NCBI RefSeq assembly: GCF_963678635.1
Contig: NC_087062.1
Coordinates: forward strand, 27,740,833-27,800,832
Direction of reading: 5' to 3'
DNA from: Symsagittifera roscoffensis
Lineage: Eukaryota > Xenacoelomorpha > Acoela > Convolutidae
Length of the DNA stretch: 60,000 bases
Shown here: piece after piece, positions 1-10,908 of the stretch
How positions within the stretch are numbered: the first letter of the stretch is position 1
How the letters are laid out: each line of letters starts with the position of its first letter
Made by a program: the position numbers and the translations under genes
The notes under the pieces: model-generated
Told to the model about the DNA's origin: nothing
Database searches by the model: none
The model's input: only the letters and a program-made list of their open reading frames with translations

Positions 1-243
1 CACGGTGAAACAAAAACTTTGGAAATAATCAAAAGATTTTTCTATTGGCCCGGACTCTATAAATGGGTCAACATGCTTCTTCGTGATTGCCTAGAATGTC
101 AGAAAAATAAGCCTAAACGAAAAGACCTGATTGAAGCTCCATTACAACAATGGGGACAATTAGAAACAATCCCAATGAAAACGATCCACTTTGATCATAA
201 AGGTCCACTCAGACCATCAAGTCACGGCAAAAATTTTGCTTAG
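1..243 (+). pseudogene. Ty3/gypsy integrase, N-terminal zinc-binding part (partial, frameshifted)
   Basis: Open from base 1, so the element continues off the left edge. The frame gives the end of an HHCC zinc-binding domain: the second His is at codon 1 (HGETKT), followed by FYWPG and then CLEC. The first catalytic Asp follows in a hydrophobic-D-x-x-GP context near position 195. These are standard landmarks of retroelement integrases, which insert the cDNA copy into the nuclear genome. The frame ends at TAG 241-243; homology continues one frame over from about 237, which looks like a one-base loss in a short T run. The copy is therefore inactive as it stands. Confidence 0.88.
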
Positions 244-1334
244 TTGTGATAGATGCCTTCTCTAGATATCTTCAAGTATATCCATGTACCCATGCAGACT
301 CTAAGGAAACCATTAAGCTCTTAGAGAAATACATCACAACATTTGGTATTCCACAACAAATTAGTCATGATAATGGAAGTGCATTCATGAGTAATGACTT
401 TGCTCATTGGTTCTCTGAATTGGGAATAACCCTGAGACCAAGAACTACATACTCGCCTTGGACTAACGGAAAAGTTGAAGTCCAGAATAAACATTTAACC
501 CAGTACTTTCGACATTTTTTGAGTACCTCAAGCTCAAACTGGTCTAAATTAACAAATAAGTTTGCTTTTGCACATAACACCGCCATTAATTCAAGTACAG
601 GTTACACTCCATATGAGATTGTCCTTGGCATAAAACCTCAGGTTCCCCTTAGCCTTAAATTAGGCCTCTACCGCGACCAAAAGAAAAGATGTATCTCTGA
701 ATTTTGCGCTGGTCTCGAAAATCATGCTCATACCGAGCATAATTCAAACAATAAGACCATAGATAGATTTCTAAAAAATCAAAATTCCGCCAAAATACTG
801 AAAAGGGAAAACGATTTTAAGTTGATTTATAGTAATACCTATACCCATTGCCGCCGCATCAGTAAAAAGGCCCACATGTTCCGAAATCAATTTAAATTAG
901 GACGGCCTATAAAAGAAGGCACAAAAGTGTTACTGGAAAATAGATCCAAACCACTATTGAAATCACAAAAGCTTTTGAATGTAAGATCTGGACCTTATAC
1001 CGTAATTGAAAAAATCACGGAAGTTACGTACGGAATTCAAAACGATTTCACTAACGAGAAAAAGATTGTCCACCGCAATCATATTGTTGAATACTTTCCT
1101 AAAGAACAACAAATGCCCAAACTACTACAAGAGTACTCCAGTGATTTATTTTCAAGTGATTTTTATGGTCATATAACAAATAAACAAATCAACTCTTTCA
1201 ATAAACCTAAACAGGTTGAAAATCTACAATACCAGTTTTGGCCAATAGTCAACAATGGTTATCAGCAAATGACTGATCATAACCCTACAAATGAGGATCA
1301 AAATAAAACCATCATGAACAATCATTGGATTTAG
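237..1334 (+). pseudogene. Ty3/gypsy integrase catalytic core and GPY/F module
   Basis: This frame carries the rest of the integrase. The second Asp lies in SHDNGSAF (residue 42 counting from the GTG at 246) and the Glu in TNGKVEVQN (residue 78), so the D-35-E spacing is exact. A conserved AHNT / GYTPYEIV block follows, and a C-terminal GPY/F module (RSGPYTVI near 983-1010) and HRNHIVEYFP. Sequence style matches the Tor Ty3/gypsy elements of Oikopleura as I remember them; a BLAST search would settle this. The core is intact, but it is cut off from its N-terminus by the frameshift at about 237 and its C-terminal tail is split. Confidence 0.9.
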
Positions 1335-1776
1335 GCAGAGAAACCATGCATCTAAGAATTTTGTTCGATGCAACTGCGATTGACCAGAATCTTAGACCTA
1401 TTCGAAGTTCAACTCCCTATCCTGTTGATAAAACCCTAATCCTTCTACTAGTCAATCTAGTAGTTATGGCCACCGCCGCCTACCTAGCCGCATTATAAAT
1501 CCTAACACTAGTCTCGCAAATGACTGCCACCAAATTATAACAACACAATATAATACTCCCCGTCCTCCTGATTTCCCTCGTTTATCTGAATCATCAGAAA
1601 GCTTTACTGATGGAAAAAATATTCCTCATAGCTCTCAGTAAAGCTTCTATGAGAACACTCGATCCGCACCTGGATCACTTTCCGAATCTAAAAGACCTAA
1701 ACGGACAAATCGTCCTACAAACTTTTATGGAACTACAATTCCATCTAGTTTAATTGGCAAATTTAAAAAGAAATAA
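1307..1776 (+). pseudogene. C-terminal tail of Ty3/gypsy pol, broken by frameshifts and one stop
   Basis: After the stop at 1332-1334 coding character continues in other frames: one from 1307 to about 1435, another from about 1438 to TAA 1774-1776 with an internal TAA at 1639-1641. The translation is Ser/Thr/Pro/Asn-rich and ends in a basic stretch with an RP..FYG pattern, as is usual for the disordered tails of gypsy Pol proteins. A short alternative frame at 1346-1498 encodes a hydrophobic C-terminus, which I treat as a shadow. Three frame changes and one nonsense codon show decay. Confidence 0.6.
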
Positions 1777-1827
1777 TAAACAGTAAGTATTTATTTGGCC
1801 AAACTCAATATTTTTTTAAATTCTTTT

Positions 1828-1833
1828 TTTATT
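1828..1833 (-). terminator. Poly(A) signal AATAAA for the antisense gene
   Basis: AATAAA on the minus strand lies 78 nt beyond the stop codon at 1911-1913 of the antisense three-exon frame, and only about 50 bp from the end of the pol tail. Confidence 0.45.
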
Positions 1834-1910
1834 GGCCTTTTTTTCTTTTCTCTTTTATAAATCTTTTGTTTGTACTAAAACCACAAAAACACCAAAAATA
1901 AACATTTACA

Positions 1911-2605
1911 TTACATTTTAAAATAATTTTTATGAAAGTGCGATTTTATAATTGTATAGGATTTGATCAGTTTAAGCGCCGCCATCTTCTCAAGAGAACT
2001 TTCAGCGGCCCTACTCAGGCTCCTCACTGCAAACTGCAGCGCTGAATAAGGCCGCCACCAAGCCTGGTAGATTTCTTCTAACATAATGTCCAGCTCTATC
2101 TTTTTCCTGAAATCTTTTTCTGTTTCTGGTCTTCTGTAGAATTCTTCTTGAAACTAAAACCAATTTATATACTCTTTCTATGTTGCCATGTTACTTGAAT
2201 AAAAAAAAATTTTATTTTTTTTATTTTGGGTGTATTGTAAAAAAAACTTACATCCTCGCCAAAGAATAACGACAAAAAGTCCATTGTTTCCTTTGAGACC
2301 GCATTGTTTCCACTCCATGGGCTCCACATTTTTTTGGCTAGATACTTGCTCTGAATTTAGCCTAACTCAAAAAACTCTCCGAAATTCAGTACCGGATACT
2401 TCCAGATATAGCTCCGATCCAAAAAAAGCAAAAACTCCATTGGCGTCAAATTTACCCCTTTCTCCACTAGCCCATCGTAAATTGCCACCCTCCTCTCAAC
2501 TTCCTTTTCCTCCAGCAAGGCTTCATGTTTAAAGTTCAACTCGTCCCGTAAATTCAAAAATTTCTCCGTGAAGTCCACCAGATTGTTTTCAGGCTCAATG
2601 TAATT
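1911..2605 (-). CDS. Unrecognised spliced gene, three 3' exons, antisense to the retroelement
   Basis: Three minus-strand blocks join in phase: 2605-2393 (71 codons, preceded by a ...TTAAAAATAG acceptor), 2350-2252 (33 codons) and 2153-1911 (80 codons plus TAA). The intron between the last two runs 2251-2154 (98 nt) with a consensus GTAAGT donor and TTTTAG acceptor; the other runs 2392-2351 (42 nt) with a weaker GTACTG donor and a TTCAG acceptor. All junctions are phase 0. The product is charged and helical, with many Glu, Lys and Arg and paired Trp (AWWRPY) in the last exon; no domain is recognised. Codon choice is balanced and unlike the surrounding AT-rich filler. The 5' exon was not found. 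It lies between the pol tail and a candidate LTR, so it could be an antisense accessory gene of the element or an unrelated gene. Confidence 0.55.
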
Positions 2606-2606
2606 C

Positions 2607-3450
2607 TATTTTTAACGAAGAAAATTTTTTTTAAATAATGTAATGACAGATAAAGTTTAAACAGAAAGCAAATAAATGATGTTGCTTTTAGTCCTCTTTC
2701 ATGAAGAGATGTTTATTTTTCATTTTTTCCCTCCTCCAATAGGGAAGGGGAATGCAGTTGTTAAAATTAACAACAGCATAAACGAATAAAAATCTTTTCA
2801 CTGCTAGTTCTCAACAAATCAAAACTAAGTTGAAAACCACGACTTTACAAAACGAATGCCGAAGGAAATACGAATTCAAACGAGAGACGCCGAATAACAA
2901 CGGCCAATCAGAGCTTAGATTTGCAAAAAAAGCAAAAACAGCCTTTAAAAACTAACTGATATACAGTTACTTTCATTCTAGCTCAATTCACATCTTGCAT
3001 CTTAAACCTCCCCTCTCCAAAAAAAAATCTGCTGAATTCCTCAACAAAAATAAAAAATCTAACTCAGATTTCCCATCAAAATATCTGAACGCCAAATTGC
3101 AAACTCCCCAGTTGGATAATTATACTGAGCAAATTCAGCGCAGTCATATACATGAAACCCATCAAAAGCCTGACTCAAAAGATTAGGTCTTCAATAACAT
3201 CTGCTACCTATAATACCAACAAACTATTGAACAAACTTCATGAGAATGAAAGAAAATAGCTTTGATCGATCAACAATTACCCCACTTGAATAACATGGTA
3301 AAAAATGAAAGTTATAGTTTTTTTCCTCTCCAAATAGGAGGATGGATATGTTCTGATTTCAAATAGAAACAGAAACATGAATTATTTTATTGAGCTCACA
3401 AAGTGTGACGCCGCCGCCACCACAAAATAATTATGTTTTTATTTCCTTGC
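2607..3450. other. Region between antisense gene and LTR-like block
   Basis: No firm gene. A purine run AGGGAAGGGGAA (2741-2752) is followed by TG, like a polypurine tract next to an LTR, and resembles the one at 3451-3464. A CCAAT motif (GGCCAATCAG near 2903-2912) and a TTTAAAA box near 2944 precede a basic reading frame at 2995-3186 that has no ATG. These could be relics of another LTR leader; I cannot show it. Confidence 0.25.
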
Positions 3451-3669
3451 AAAAGGAAGGGAAATGCTATTGGAATAATTTGTATAACGTTTCAAGCATT
3501 GAGAATCGAAACGACTATTCTCGTTCAATGCGAATAATAACGACTCTTCTCGTAAAATACGAGCATACGAAACTTTCTTCTCGTAAAATACGAAAGTACG
3601 AATAGAGAATACGAAGTTAAGAAATAACTTCTCATTTGATACGAAAAGTGGTACGATTTCCCATCTGAG

Positions 3670-3677
3670 TATAAATA
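3670..3677 (+). promoter_or_regulatory. TATA box of the candidate LTR
   Basis: TATAAATA followed by AGAAGCTAAAAACTACGG; transcription would start near 3700. Confidence 0.5.
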
Positions 3678-3864
3678 GAAGCTAAAAACTACGGGAATTC
3701 ATACCCAACAATATCTCGTCTAACAACAACACCACTCTCTTCAAACACGCCAACCATTCTCTAAAATAATATCCATTCTCAGTAAAAATTTCTCTAATCT
3801 CACCGTTAAAATAGATATTGAGTCAAAAGGCAACTTGCTGTAAATTCATACTAACTTCTTTTCT

Positions 3865-3870
3865 AATAAA
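3865..3870 (+). terminator. AATAAA in the candidate LTR
   Basis: AATAAA about 195 bp after the TATA box, consistent with the end of an R region. Confidence 0.4.
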
Positions 3871-5155
3871 ATATTTCTCAGCAAATTTTAGATTTACTTT
3901 CTAAAATAGAAAGTAGAAAAGACCCTTTATTCCTAGCAAGCGTTTTGTCCGGCGCATATAGTGTTGCTAGCTCGTAATAATAAAAAGATTTCAATCACCT
4001 ATTCAATAATATTGTAAGTGATCATTTAACTTTACTTTCACGGAAGAAAATCATCTAGCAGAAAACTGCTATGATACACTTAGAGTGTGTTGGTTTTCAG
4101 TTTCACGAATGTCGGACAGAAGTTCTAAAATCACACGCGGAAGGAACCAGATTAAGAAAAAATTAAAAATAAATTGGTAGATAATTCAACACCAGACGTG
4201 AGGTTTTAAAATGAGGTTGTTTTCTTTTCAAAGCAAAGTTTCGCAGAGATCTAAAGAAGTTTCAGTAGATTTTATTTCCAATTTTTTCAGAAACTTTCGC
4301 TCAATTTAGTCAGCGGTTTTGGGTCATAAACCATTCCAAAAACTATGCTAGTCTTGTTGCTGTCTTTAGGTAAAAAAAGATGACCACATGTGAAAATCGT
4401 TTTGAAAAGAGCTCTAGGAAACAGTTTTATTTCACATGGCAAAAAAAAACATTTCCATCCAAAATGCCTAGTTCAGAAAATTGCCAGAATAAAAAAAAAC
4501 AACCAAAAAAATTCAACACTTCCAATCAGTCTAAGAGAAACAACCAAAAGAGGAACTCTCGCGAAAGTCAAGCCCTTCAAGATGATGTTTTCTTTGGTCA
4601 TGGACACGTTTTATTGCGTCATTTGCAGACATTCACGTTTCAACTTTCCTTTGGATTTTTTCTTAGCATCCATTATTCCGCCCAATCCAAAAAATAGGGT
4701 GATGTCACTTTGCCTTTTTTAAGAAACTAAACCTTTTTTGTTTTTTCGTTCAATCATATCTTTTATTTTGTTCTGACCAAATTAATTTGGCAAACTTGTT
4801 TTCGGTTGTCTTTAGTTTTCTTTTTCGTAATCTCACTTAAAATTGGAAAAAAAATTAGAATGTTTAATATCGAAATTATTGTCAGCGTATAGTTATTGCA
4901 ATTGCAGCGATTTGCCTGTCTCAAAAAATCTTCCAAATAAAATTGAGACAATCTAACTTCTTTAAAAATTTTGATTTAAGAGTACCAAGCGTGTGAACTG
5001 AACTCGCAAAAATTCAATCGGTCATTATCATTATCATCATAATCGTAGTCGTTGGTATTTCAACAACTATTTTTTGCAATCGAATAATTTGTGAAAAAAA
5101 ACAAAAAGGGCCATGTTCGCGATGGTGAAACATTTTTAAGAATGCGTTCTGTTCT

Positions 5156-5598
5156 GCAAAGCCTAAAGTGGCCACTGTACTTATGTTTTTTTCCGGAAAT
5201 GTTCTGTTTTGGAGAACCTTAAGCGGCCACTGTGTTTCATTTTTTCGAATTTTCTGAAAAATGCTGAACTAAAACTGAGCCTAAGACGGCCACTGATTAA
5301 ACAAGCGAAAGTTTTCTGAGAGACATAGATGATGAGGAATAAAACAAGTGGAAGCAAAAGTGAAATATTGCTCGCAGGCCTTAAAGGACCATACATTTTA
5401 TCAGACCTAAAATAATGAATAGAAAAAAAGGTAGATAGAGCTGTCATAGCGCACGATTAAAATGAAAGTTGATCAAAAAGTGTTCAGGAATGAAAAAATA
5501 TATTACTTTTCATGAAAAAATATAATATCAAAATTGAATTGATTTTGATCTTGACTGAAGCTATTTTAAAACATGGATTAAACCTGAGTTGGCCATAC
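5156..5598. repeat. Spaced motif ladder CCTNAAGNGGCCACTG, copy 1
   Basis: Related motifs appear at about 5162-5177, 5217-5232, 5279-5295, 5377-5394 and 5577-5590: AAGTGGCCACTG, AAGCGGCCACTG, AGACGGCCACTG, TTAAAGGACCATAC and GAGTTGGCCATAC. The first three are 55-63 bp apart. All are retained in the second unit. They could be repeated binding sites or an old minisatellite. Confidence 0.45.
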
Positions 5599-5868
5599 AT
5601 ATAAGCAGAGATTTACCAGCAGAGGAAGCATTTGTTTTGTTTGAAAGCTCAAAGCGGTTTTTTAGCTCAGCAGACAGCTTCAGTCTTAAACTTTGAAATT
5701 AAGAAATTTTGATGATTTTCATTGCAATTTATTCAGAGCAGTTCTGAAATCTCGTGCAAAATGACAAACTCTATCAGGACGTGGATATAAGCCGTCGAAA
5801 GAGATGTCGAGTTTTTTTTCCAATGGAAAGTTGCGGTACTCTGCTAGGCGCTTGCAACAGCAATTTAA

Positions 5869-6301
5869 TCGACTGATTGGGCTTCGTTCGACCTTTCGAT
5901 CAATGAGAGGAAGTATGAAAACCCTAATGCCACCACTCAAATATTTCAGCAAATTTTACTCCATTTCTTCAATTACAGCTCCCTCACTCAATATAAAATT
6001 ACCTGGTCGATCGAACAAGTTACCGTTTGCAGCCATCACTCCAAAATTCACAATTTGATAACATGCCTGATCACAACAAAACGTCGCTATAGTTCATCCT
6101 GGAAAAGACAGAGTTATAGAAATGAGCAGACAAATACCATATACAAGCGACGCGCCCGCAACACTTTTAACGCAAGGTTCCAAGTTCTTTGAAACTTATA
6201 ATAAACCGCCTTTTTGGAAGAGAAGTTGGTAAGTTCTACAGTGTCTGATTCGTAGGTTTTAACGTTGTTATATAATTCTTTTTCAGCATAAGTATAGCTG
6301 A
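5869..6301 (+). pseudogene. Spliced coding region, copy 1 (frameshifted)
   Basis: This matches the better preserved copy at 9560-10010. The frame opens after a TAA at 5866-5868 and reads coherently until about 6065, where one extra base relative to copy 2 breaks it; a base missing from the GGGAAG run near 6217 shifts it again. The intron 6229-6286 (58 nt, GTAAGTTC...TTTTTCAG) is kept. After splicing, a stop comes five codons into the last exon. The product is not recognised. Confidence 0.45.
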
Positions 6302-6383
6302 AAACATAAGAAGGTTATCTTTGATAGAATGAAACTTAAGCGGGCATTTTTTTACGGCTTCTTCGAACATCAAACTAGTAGAT

Positions 6384-7130
6384 TCCCGCACCGAGCGCCC
6401 ATGGATTCTAACCGATTATAATGGATTCCCGAGACAAAAAAAATCGATTATAATCCATGACGGATGTAAAATTAAGACCACGAAATCGATTATATTGCCA
6501 TTATAATCGATTATTTTTGAACAATTATAATCCATTATAATCGATTATAATCCATTATTTTAGTCACTGAAATCGATTATTTTTGCCAAGATAATCCATT
6601 TTAATCGATTGTTTTTGAAATAAGAATCTATCATAATCGATTATAATCCATTTCATTTTTAGAACTAAATTAGATTATTTTTTGCAAATTTTGCGAGAAA
6701 CTTGCTGAGTGTATGCCATGTCTTTTACTAAGTGCCATATCTCAATGTCATCCCCACGCCCCCTAAAGTTTTTTTACCCCCCTCCCTCCCCCCCACAACT
6801 AAAGGTGGGGTAAACCGAGGGGTGGCGGGGGCGGGGGCCGGGGGGATAAGCTGGGGGAAAAACTTGGGGGGGGGGGGTATAAACGGGGGGGGGAGATAAC
6901 TTGGGGGGGGGGATAAGCTGGGGGGGATAAGCTGGGGGAGGTGTAAACTGAGGGGGTGTGAACTGGGGGGTATAAACTGGGGGGAGAGGTACAGGGTACA
7001 CCGGGGGGGGGGGGGGGGGGTGGGTAAATAAGCTGGGAGGGAAGTAAACTGGGGGGGGGGGTAAACTGGGAGGAGTAAACTGGGGCGCTTGAGCTTAACT
7101 GGGGGGGGGGGGGTTCGTTGTGGTAAAAAA
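6384..7130 (+). mobile_element. P-family TIR element, copy 1, with expanded G-rich core
   Basis: Starts TCCCGCACCGAGCGCCCATGG, the left terminus seen at 10063 and related to that at 41201, and continues into arrays of CGATTATAATGGATTATAAT-type sequence (6405-6660). The core is a G-run array. I see no right terminal repeat, so this copy seems truncated near 7130. There is no transposase; if mobile, it was moved in trans. Confidence 0.6.
6780..7115 (+). repeat. G-run minisatellite (potential G-quadruplex array)
   Basis: More than fifteen runs of 5-15 G separated by short spacers such as ATAAGCT, TATAAACT and GTAAACT, all on the + strand. Proline-rich open frames on the minus strand (6728-7297) are a by-product of the C runs and not genes. 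The corresponding core at 10:370-10:520 kb in copy 2 (10370-10520) has only a few such runs on both strands, so the array expanded after duplication or contracted there. Confidence 0.8.
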
Positions 7131-7667
7131 CAATTAAAAAAGTAAAATGAAGTGTTAAACTGCGATGAATTAAAAAAGTAGAGACAAAAAAATGTATACA
7201 TTTTATTCTTTATTCTGAACTGTAACGTTCTCTTTGATTTCAGTTTTCTTGCAGCTATGAAAAACAGTATCAAAAACTGTCTTATATCTGTATACAAAGT
7301 AAAAAAGTTAAAGAAATTACTCAGTACTCAGCTTTCGGTTATTACTGATATTGTACATCCTTATAGAGGTTTTGATGGCGTCATGCCAAATTGGAGGGCC
7401 ATCAACGCGCTGCTGCAAAGCCCTAAAATTTGAACTCCTTAGACTTAACGTTCGAATTCCGGGTTTTGTTAAACATTTTTTCTAAACGCGCTGTTGCCAA
7501 TTTGCGGGATTTTTGCGAAGCACTTGGTGTGAAGAAATAGCTCCTAATACAAAAACCATACGCCTACAGGACGTATCCTGAAAAAATAAATTGTTATTTT
7601 ACCTTTAAAATCAATATATATATATATGTACGTTGGTTGAGCTTCAAAAACATACGCGGAAAAAGTC
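7131..7667. other. Spacer between duplicated units
   Basis: No gene found. Two short related phrases, AACGCGCTGCTGC (7398) and AACGCGCTGTTGCC (7485), and a (TA)n run at 7612-7627 are present. Nothing else stands out. Confidence 0.3.
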
Positions 7668-10062
7668 TAAGTATAAAAAGAATTCAATCACTTATTCAAT
7701 ATTATCGTACGTGATCAATTAATTTTACTGTCACGGAAGGAAATCAGTTAGCAGAAAACTGCTATGATACACTTAGAGTGTGTTGGCTTTCAGTTTCATA
7801 AATGTCGGACAGAAATGCTAAAATCACACGCGGAAGGAACCAGATTAAGAAAAAATTAAAAATAAATTGGTAGATAATTCAAAACCAGACGTGAGGTTTT
7901 AAAATGAGGTTGTTTTCTTTTCAAAGCAAAGTTTCGCAGAGATCTAAAGAAGTTTCGGTAGATTTTTTTTCCAATTTTTTCAGAAACTTTCGCTCAATTT
8001 AGTCAGAGGTTTCGGGTCATAAACCATTCCAAAAACTACGCTAGTCTTGTTGCTGTCCATAAGGTAAAAAAGATGACCACATGTGAAAATCGTTTTGAAA
8101 CAGCTCTAGAAAAAGTTATATTTCACATGGCTTAAAACATTTGCATCCAAAATGCCTAGTTCAAAAAATTGCCTGATTAAAAAAAAAAACCAAAAAAATT
8201 CAACACTTCCAATCAGTCTAAGAGAAACAACCAAAAGAGGAACTCTCGCGAAAGTCAAGCCAGTCAAGATGATGTTTTCTTTAGTCATGGACGCGTTTTA
8301 TTGCGTCATTTGCAGACATTCACGTTTCAACTTTCCGTTGGATTTTTTCTAAAAATCCATTATTCCGACCAATCCAAAAAATAGGGTGATGTCACTTTGC
8401 ATTTTTTAAAGAAATTAAACCTTTTTTGTTTTTTCGTTCAATCATATCTTTTATTTTGTTTTGACCAATTAAATTGGCAAACTTGTTTTCGGTTGTCTTC
8501 AGTTTTCTTTTTTGTAATCTCACTTAAAGTCGGAAAAAAATTGAAATATTTAATATCGAAATTATTGTCAGCGTATTGTTTTTGCAATTGCAGCGATTTG
8601 CCTGTCTCAAAAAATCTTCCAAATAAAATTGAGACAACCTAACTTCTTTAAAAATTTTGATTTAAGAGTACTAAGCGTGTGAATTGAACCCGCAAAAATT
8701 CTATCGGTCCTTGTCATTATCATCATAATCGTCGTCGTTGGTATTTCAACAACTATTTTTTGCAATCGAGTAATTTGTGAAAAAAAAAACAAAAAAGGCC
8801 ATGTTCGCGATGGTGAAACATTTTTAAGAATTCGTTCTGTTCTGCAAAGCCTAAAATGGCCACTGTACTTATGTTTTTTTCCGGAAATGTTCTGTATTGG
8901 AGAACCTTAAGCGGCCACTGTGTTTCACTTTTTCGAATTTTCTGAAAATCGCTGAACTAAAACTGAGCCTAAGACGGCCACTGATTAAACAAGCGAAAGT
9001 TTTCTGAGAGACATGGATGATGAAGAATAAAACGAGTGGAAGCAAAAGTGAAACATTGCTCGCAGGCCTTAAAGGACCATACATTTTATCAGACCTGCAA
9101 TAATGATTTGAAAAAAAAGGTAGATGGAGCTGTCATAGCGCACGATTAAATTGAAAGTTGATCAAAAAGTGTTCAGGAATGAAAAAATATATTACTAACT
9201 AACTTGATTTTGATTTTGACTGAAGCTATTTTAAAATATGGATTAAACCTGAGTCGGCCATACATATAAGCAGAGATTTACCAGCAGAGGAAGCATTTGT
9301 TTTGTTTGAAAGCTCAAAGCGGCTTTTTAGCTCAGCAGACAGCCAGCTTCAGTCTTAAACTTTGAAATTAACAAATTTTGATGACTTTCATTGCAATTTA
9401 TTCAGAGGAGTTCTGAAATCTCGTGCAAAATGACAAACTCTATCAGGACGTGGATATAAGCCGTCGAATGAGATGTCACTTTAAGTCGAGTTTTTTTTCC
9501 AATGGAAAGTTGCGGTACTCTGCTAGACGCTTGCAACAGCGATTTAATCGACTGATTGAGCTTCGTTCGACCTTTCGATCAATAAGAGGAAGTATGAAAA
9601 CCCTAATGCCACGACTCAAATATTTCAGCAAATTTTACTCCATTTCTTCAATTACAGCTCCCTCACTCAATATAATATTACCTGGTCGATCGAACAAGTT
9701 ACCGTTTGCAGCCATCACTCCAAAATTCACAATTTTACAACATGCTTGATCGCAACACATGTCGCTATTGTTCATCCTGGAAAAGACAGAGTTATAGAAA
9801 TGAGCAGACAAATACCATATACAAGCGACGCGCCCGCAACACTTTTAACGCAAGGTTCCAAGTTCTTTGAAATTTATAAAAAGCCGTCTTTTTGGGAAGA
9901 GAAGTTGGTAAGTTCTAAAGTGTCTGATTTGTAGGTTTTAACGTTGTTATATAATTCTTTTTCAGCATAAGTCTAATGAAAACATAATAAGGTTATTTTT
10001 GATAGAATGAAACTTAAACGGTCAATTTTTTATGACTTCTTTGAACATCAAACTAGATGATA
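7668..10062 (+). repeat. Duplicated ~2.4-kb unit, copy 2
   Basis: Direct copy of 3978-6383. The 3' coding region is better preserved here, while a TAA appears just after an ATG in another conserved minus-strand frame near 9740. The GGCCACTG ladder lies at about 8850-9265. Confidence 0.85.
9560..10010 (+). CDS. Unrecognised spliced coding region, copy 2
   Basis: Exon 9560-9907 (116 codons open after a TGA) joins exon 9966-10010 (14 codons plus TGA) across a 58-nt intron, 9908-9965, with consensus GTAAGT donor and TTCTTTTTCAG acceptor, phase 0. The region reading VAIVHPGKDRVIEM, then TSDAPATLLTQGSKFFE and KPSFWEEK, has balanced composition and looks like true protein; I cannot assign a family. 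The 5' exon is not identified: the frame is blocked upstream in both copies at about the same place, so an intron acceptor or an old lesion lies near 9560. It could be a fragment of a transposon gene carried by the duplicated unit. Confidence 0.45.
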
Positions 10063-10830
10063 TCCCGCACCGGAGAACCTCCATGGATAATAATCGATTA
10101 TAATGGAAAAATGTTGTCCAAAATGTTGTCATTATAATCCCTTGTTATGGCAAATTTAGACCACGAAATCGATTATATTGTCACTATTATCGATTATTTT
10201 CGTAAAAACACAATTCATTAAAATTCCTTATAATGGATTATAATCCATTTAAAATCCATTATAATTGATTATAACGGATTATAATCTATACAATTTTTGC
10301 ACAATGATTTGCAAAACTCGCAACATTTCTGCGTTACTCATGGCCTACTCGCAATCTTAACCTACTCGAATTAATCCCCCCCCCCATTTTGCCCCCCATC
10401 TGTCCGCATTTGCCCAAACCTCCTCCCCCAGTAAACGGTTGGGGGTTGTAACTCATAGCTATGGGAGGTGTAAATCATAAACTCCCCTCCCCCCAAGATG
10501 GGGGGGTTGTAAACGGGGTATAAAAGACAAAAATTTCAAAAATTCAAAAGAGAAATGTAACATTTTATGAAACCTATTACGTAGCAACTGCACTAAACAA
10601 GAAATGCGATAATTTTCAAAAAAGTTGGAAATTTCATGACTAATCTATCGAAAAAATCCATTATAACCGAATATAAGGGATTATATTGCCAAAAAAAAAG
10701 AAATATAATCGATTTTTAATGGATTATAATCGATTAGAATCAATTATAATGACTTATAATGATATAAAAAATAATGAACTATAAAATGACAATATAATCT
10801 ATTTTTATCCATGGAGTTCCAGCGCGGGAT
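10063..10830. mobile_element. P-family TIR element, copy 2 (complete)
   Basis: Left end ATCCCGCACCGGAGAACCTCCATGGATA and right end TATCCATGGAGTTCCAGCGCGGGAT are inverted repeats of each other with a few mismatches. Inside are ATAATCGATTATAATGG arrays near both ends and a middle with C/G runs (10375-10520). Length is about 768 bp, with no ORF. No clear target duplication is visible. Confidence 0.7.
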
Positions 10831-10908
10831 GGACTTTAAAATATTTGGCAACTGGTTCCATAATTTAGTTCCAACAAACTTCACTGTTCGTTTCCATAAC
10901 CGGTTTTC

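Larger units (their letters stand above)
3451..3956 (+). mobile_element. Candidate 3' LTR with polypurine tract
   Basis: A polypurine tract AAAAGGAAGGGAAA (3451-3464) is followed directly by TG at 3465. About 200 bp later comes a TATA box (3670-3677) and, about 190 bp after that, AATAAA (3865-3870), the order expected for U3-R-U5. The presumed U3 holds repeated TTCTCGTAAAATACGA and CGAAACGA motifs (3500-3620) that could be enhancer repeats. I end it at a CA at 3955-3956; the true end is uncertain because the matching 5' LTR is outside the window. It may belong to the pol at 1-1776, in which case the antisense gene sits inside the element. Confidence 0.4.
3978..6383 (+). repeat. Duplicated ~2.4-kb unit, copy 1
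   Basis: Nearly the whole stretch recurs at 7668-10062 in the same order and orientation, with small indels and scattered substitutions. It starts near TAATAAAAAGATTTCAATCA and runs up to a P-family TIR element, which also follows copy 2. The unit holds conserved but unassigned frames (for example + strand 4380-4697, Ser/Asn/Lys-rich, matched at 8152-8380), a ladder of GGCCACTG motifs (5156-5598) and a spliced coding region at its right end. Because the flanking P element is shared, the duplication probably included it. Confidence 0.85.

Noticed and set aside
2230-2532. 100-codon + strand frame after pol, possible envelope gene
   Set aside because: No ATG at the start, no signal or membrane segments, and the opposite strand has better, spliced coding evidence.
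5719-5952. Minus-strand Cys/Arg-rich frame that can be joined to an upstream exon, briefly considered as a THAP-like finger
   Set aside because: Cys/His spacing does not fit THAP, copy 2 has a stop after two codons, and a better + strand spliced frame overlaps.
6728-7297. Proline-rich 189-codon minus-strand ORF
   Set aside because: Direct consequence of the G-run array; no protein-like variation.
8670-8710. tRNA-like B box (GGTTCAATTC on the minus strand)
   Set aside because: The flanking bases cannot pair as a T stem and no A box is placed correctly.
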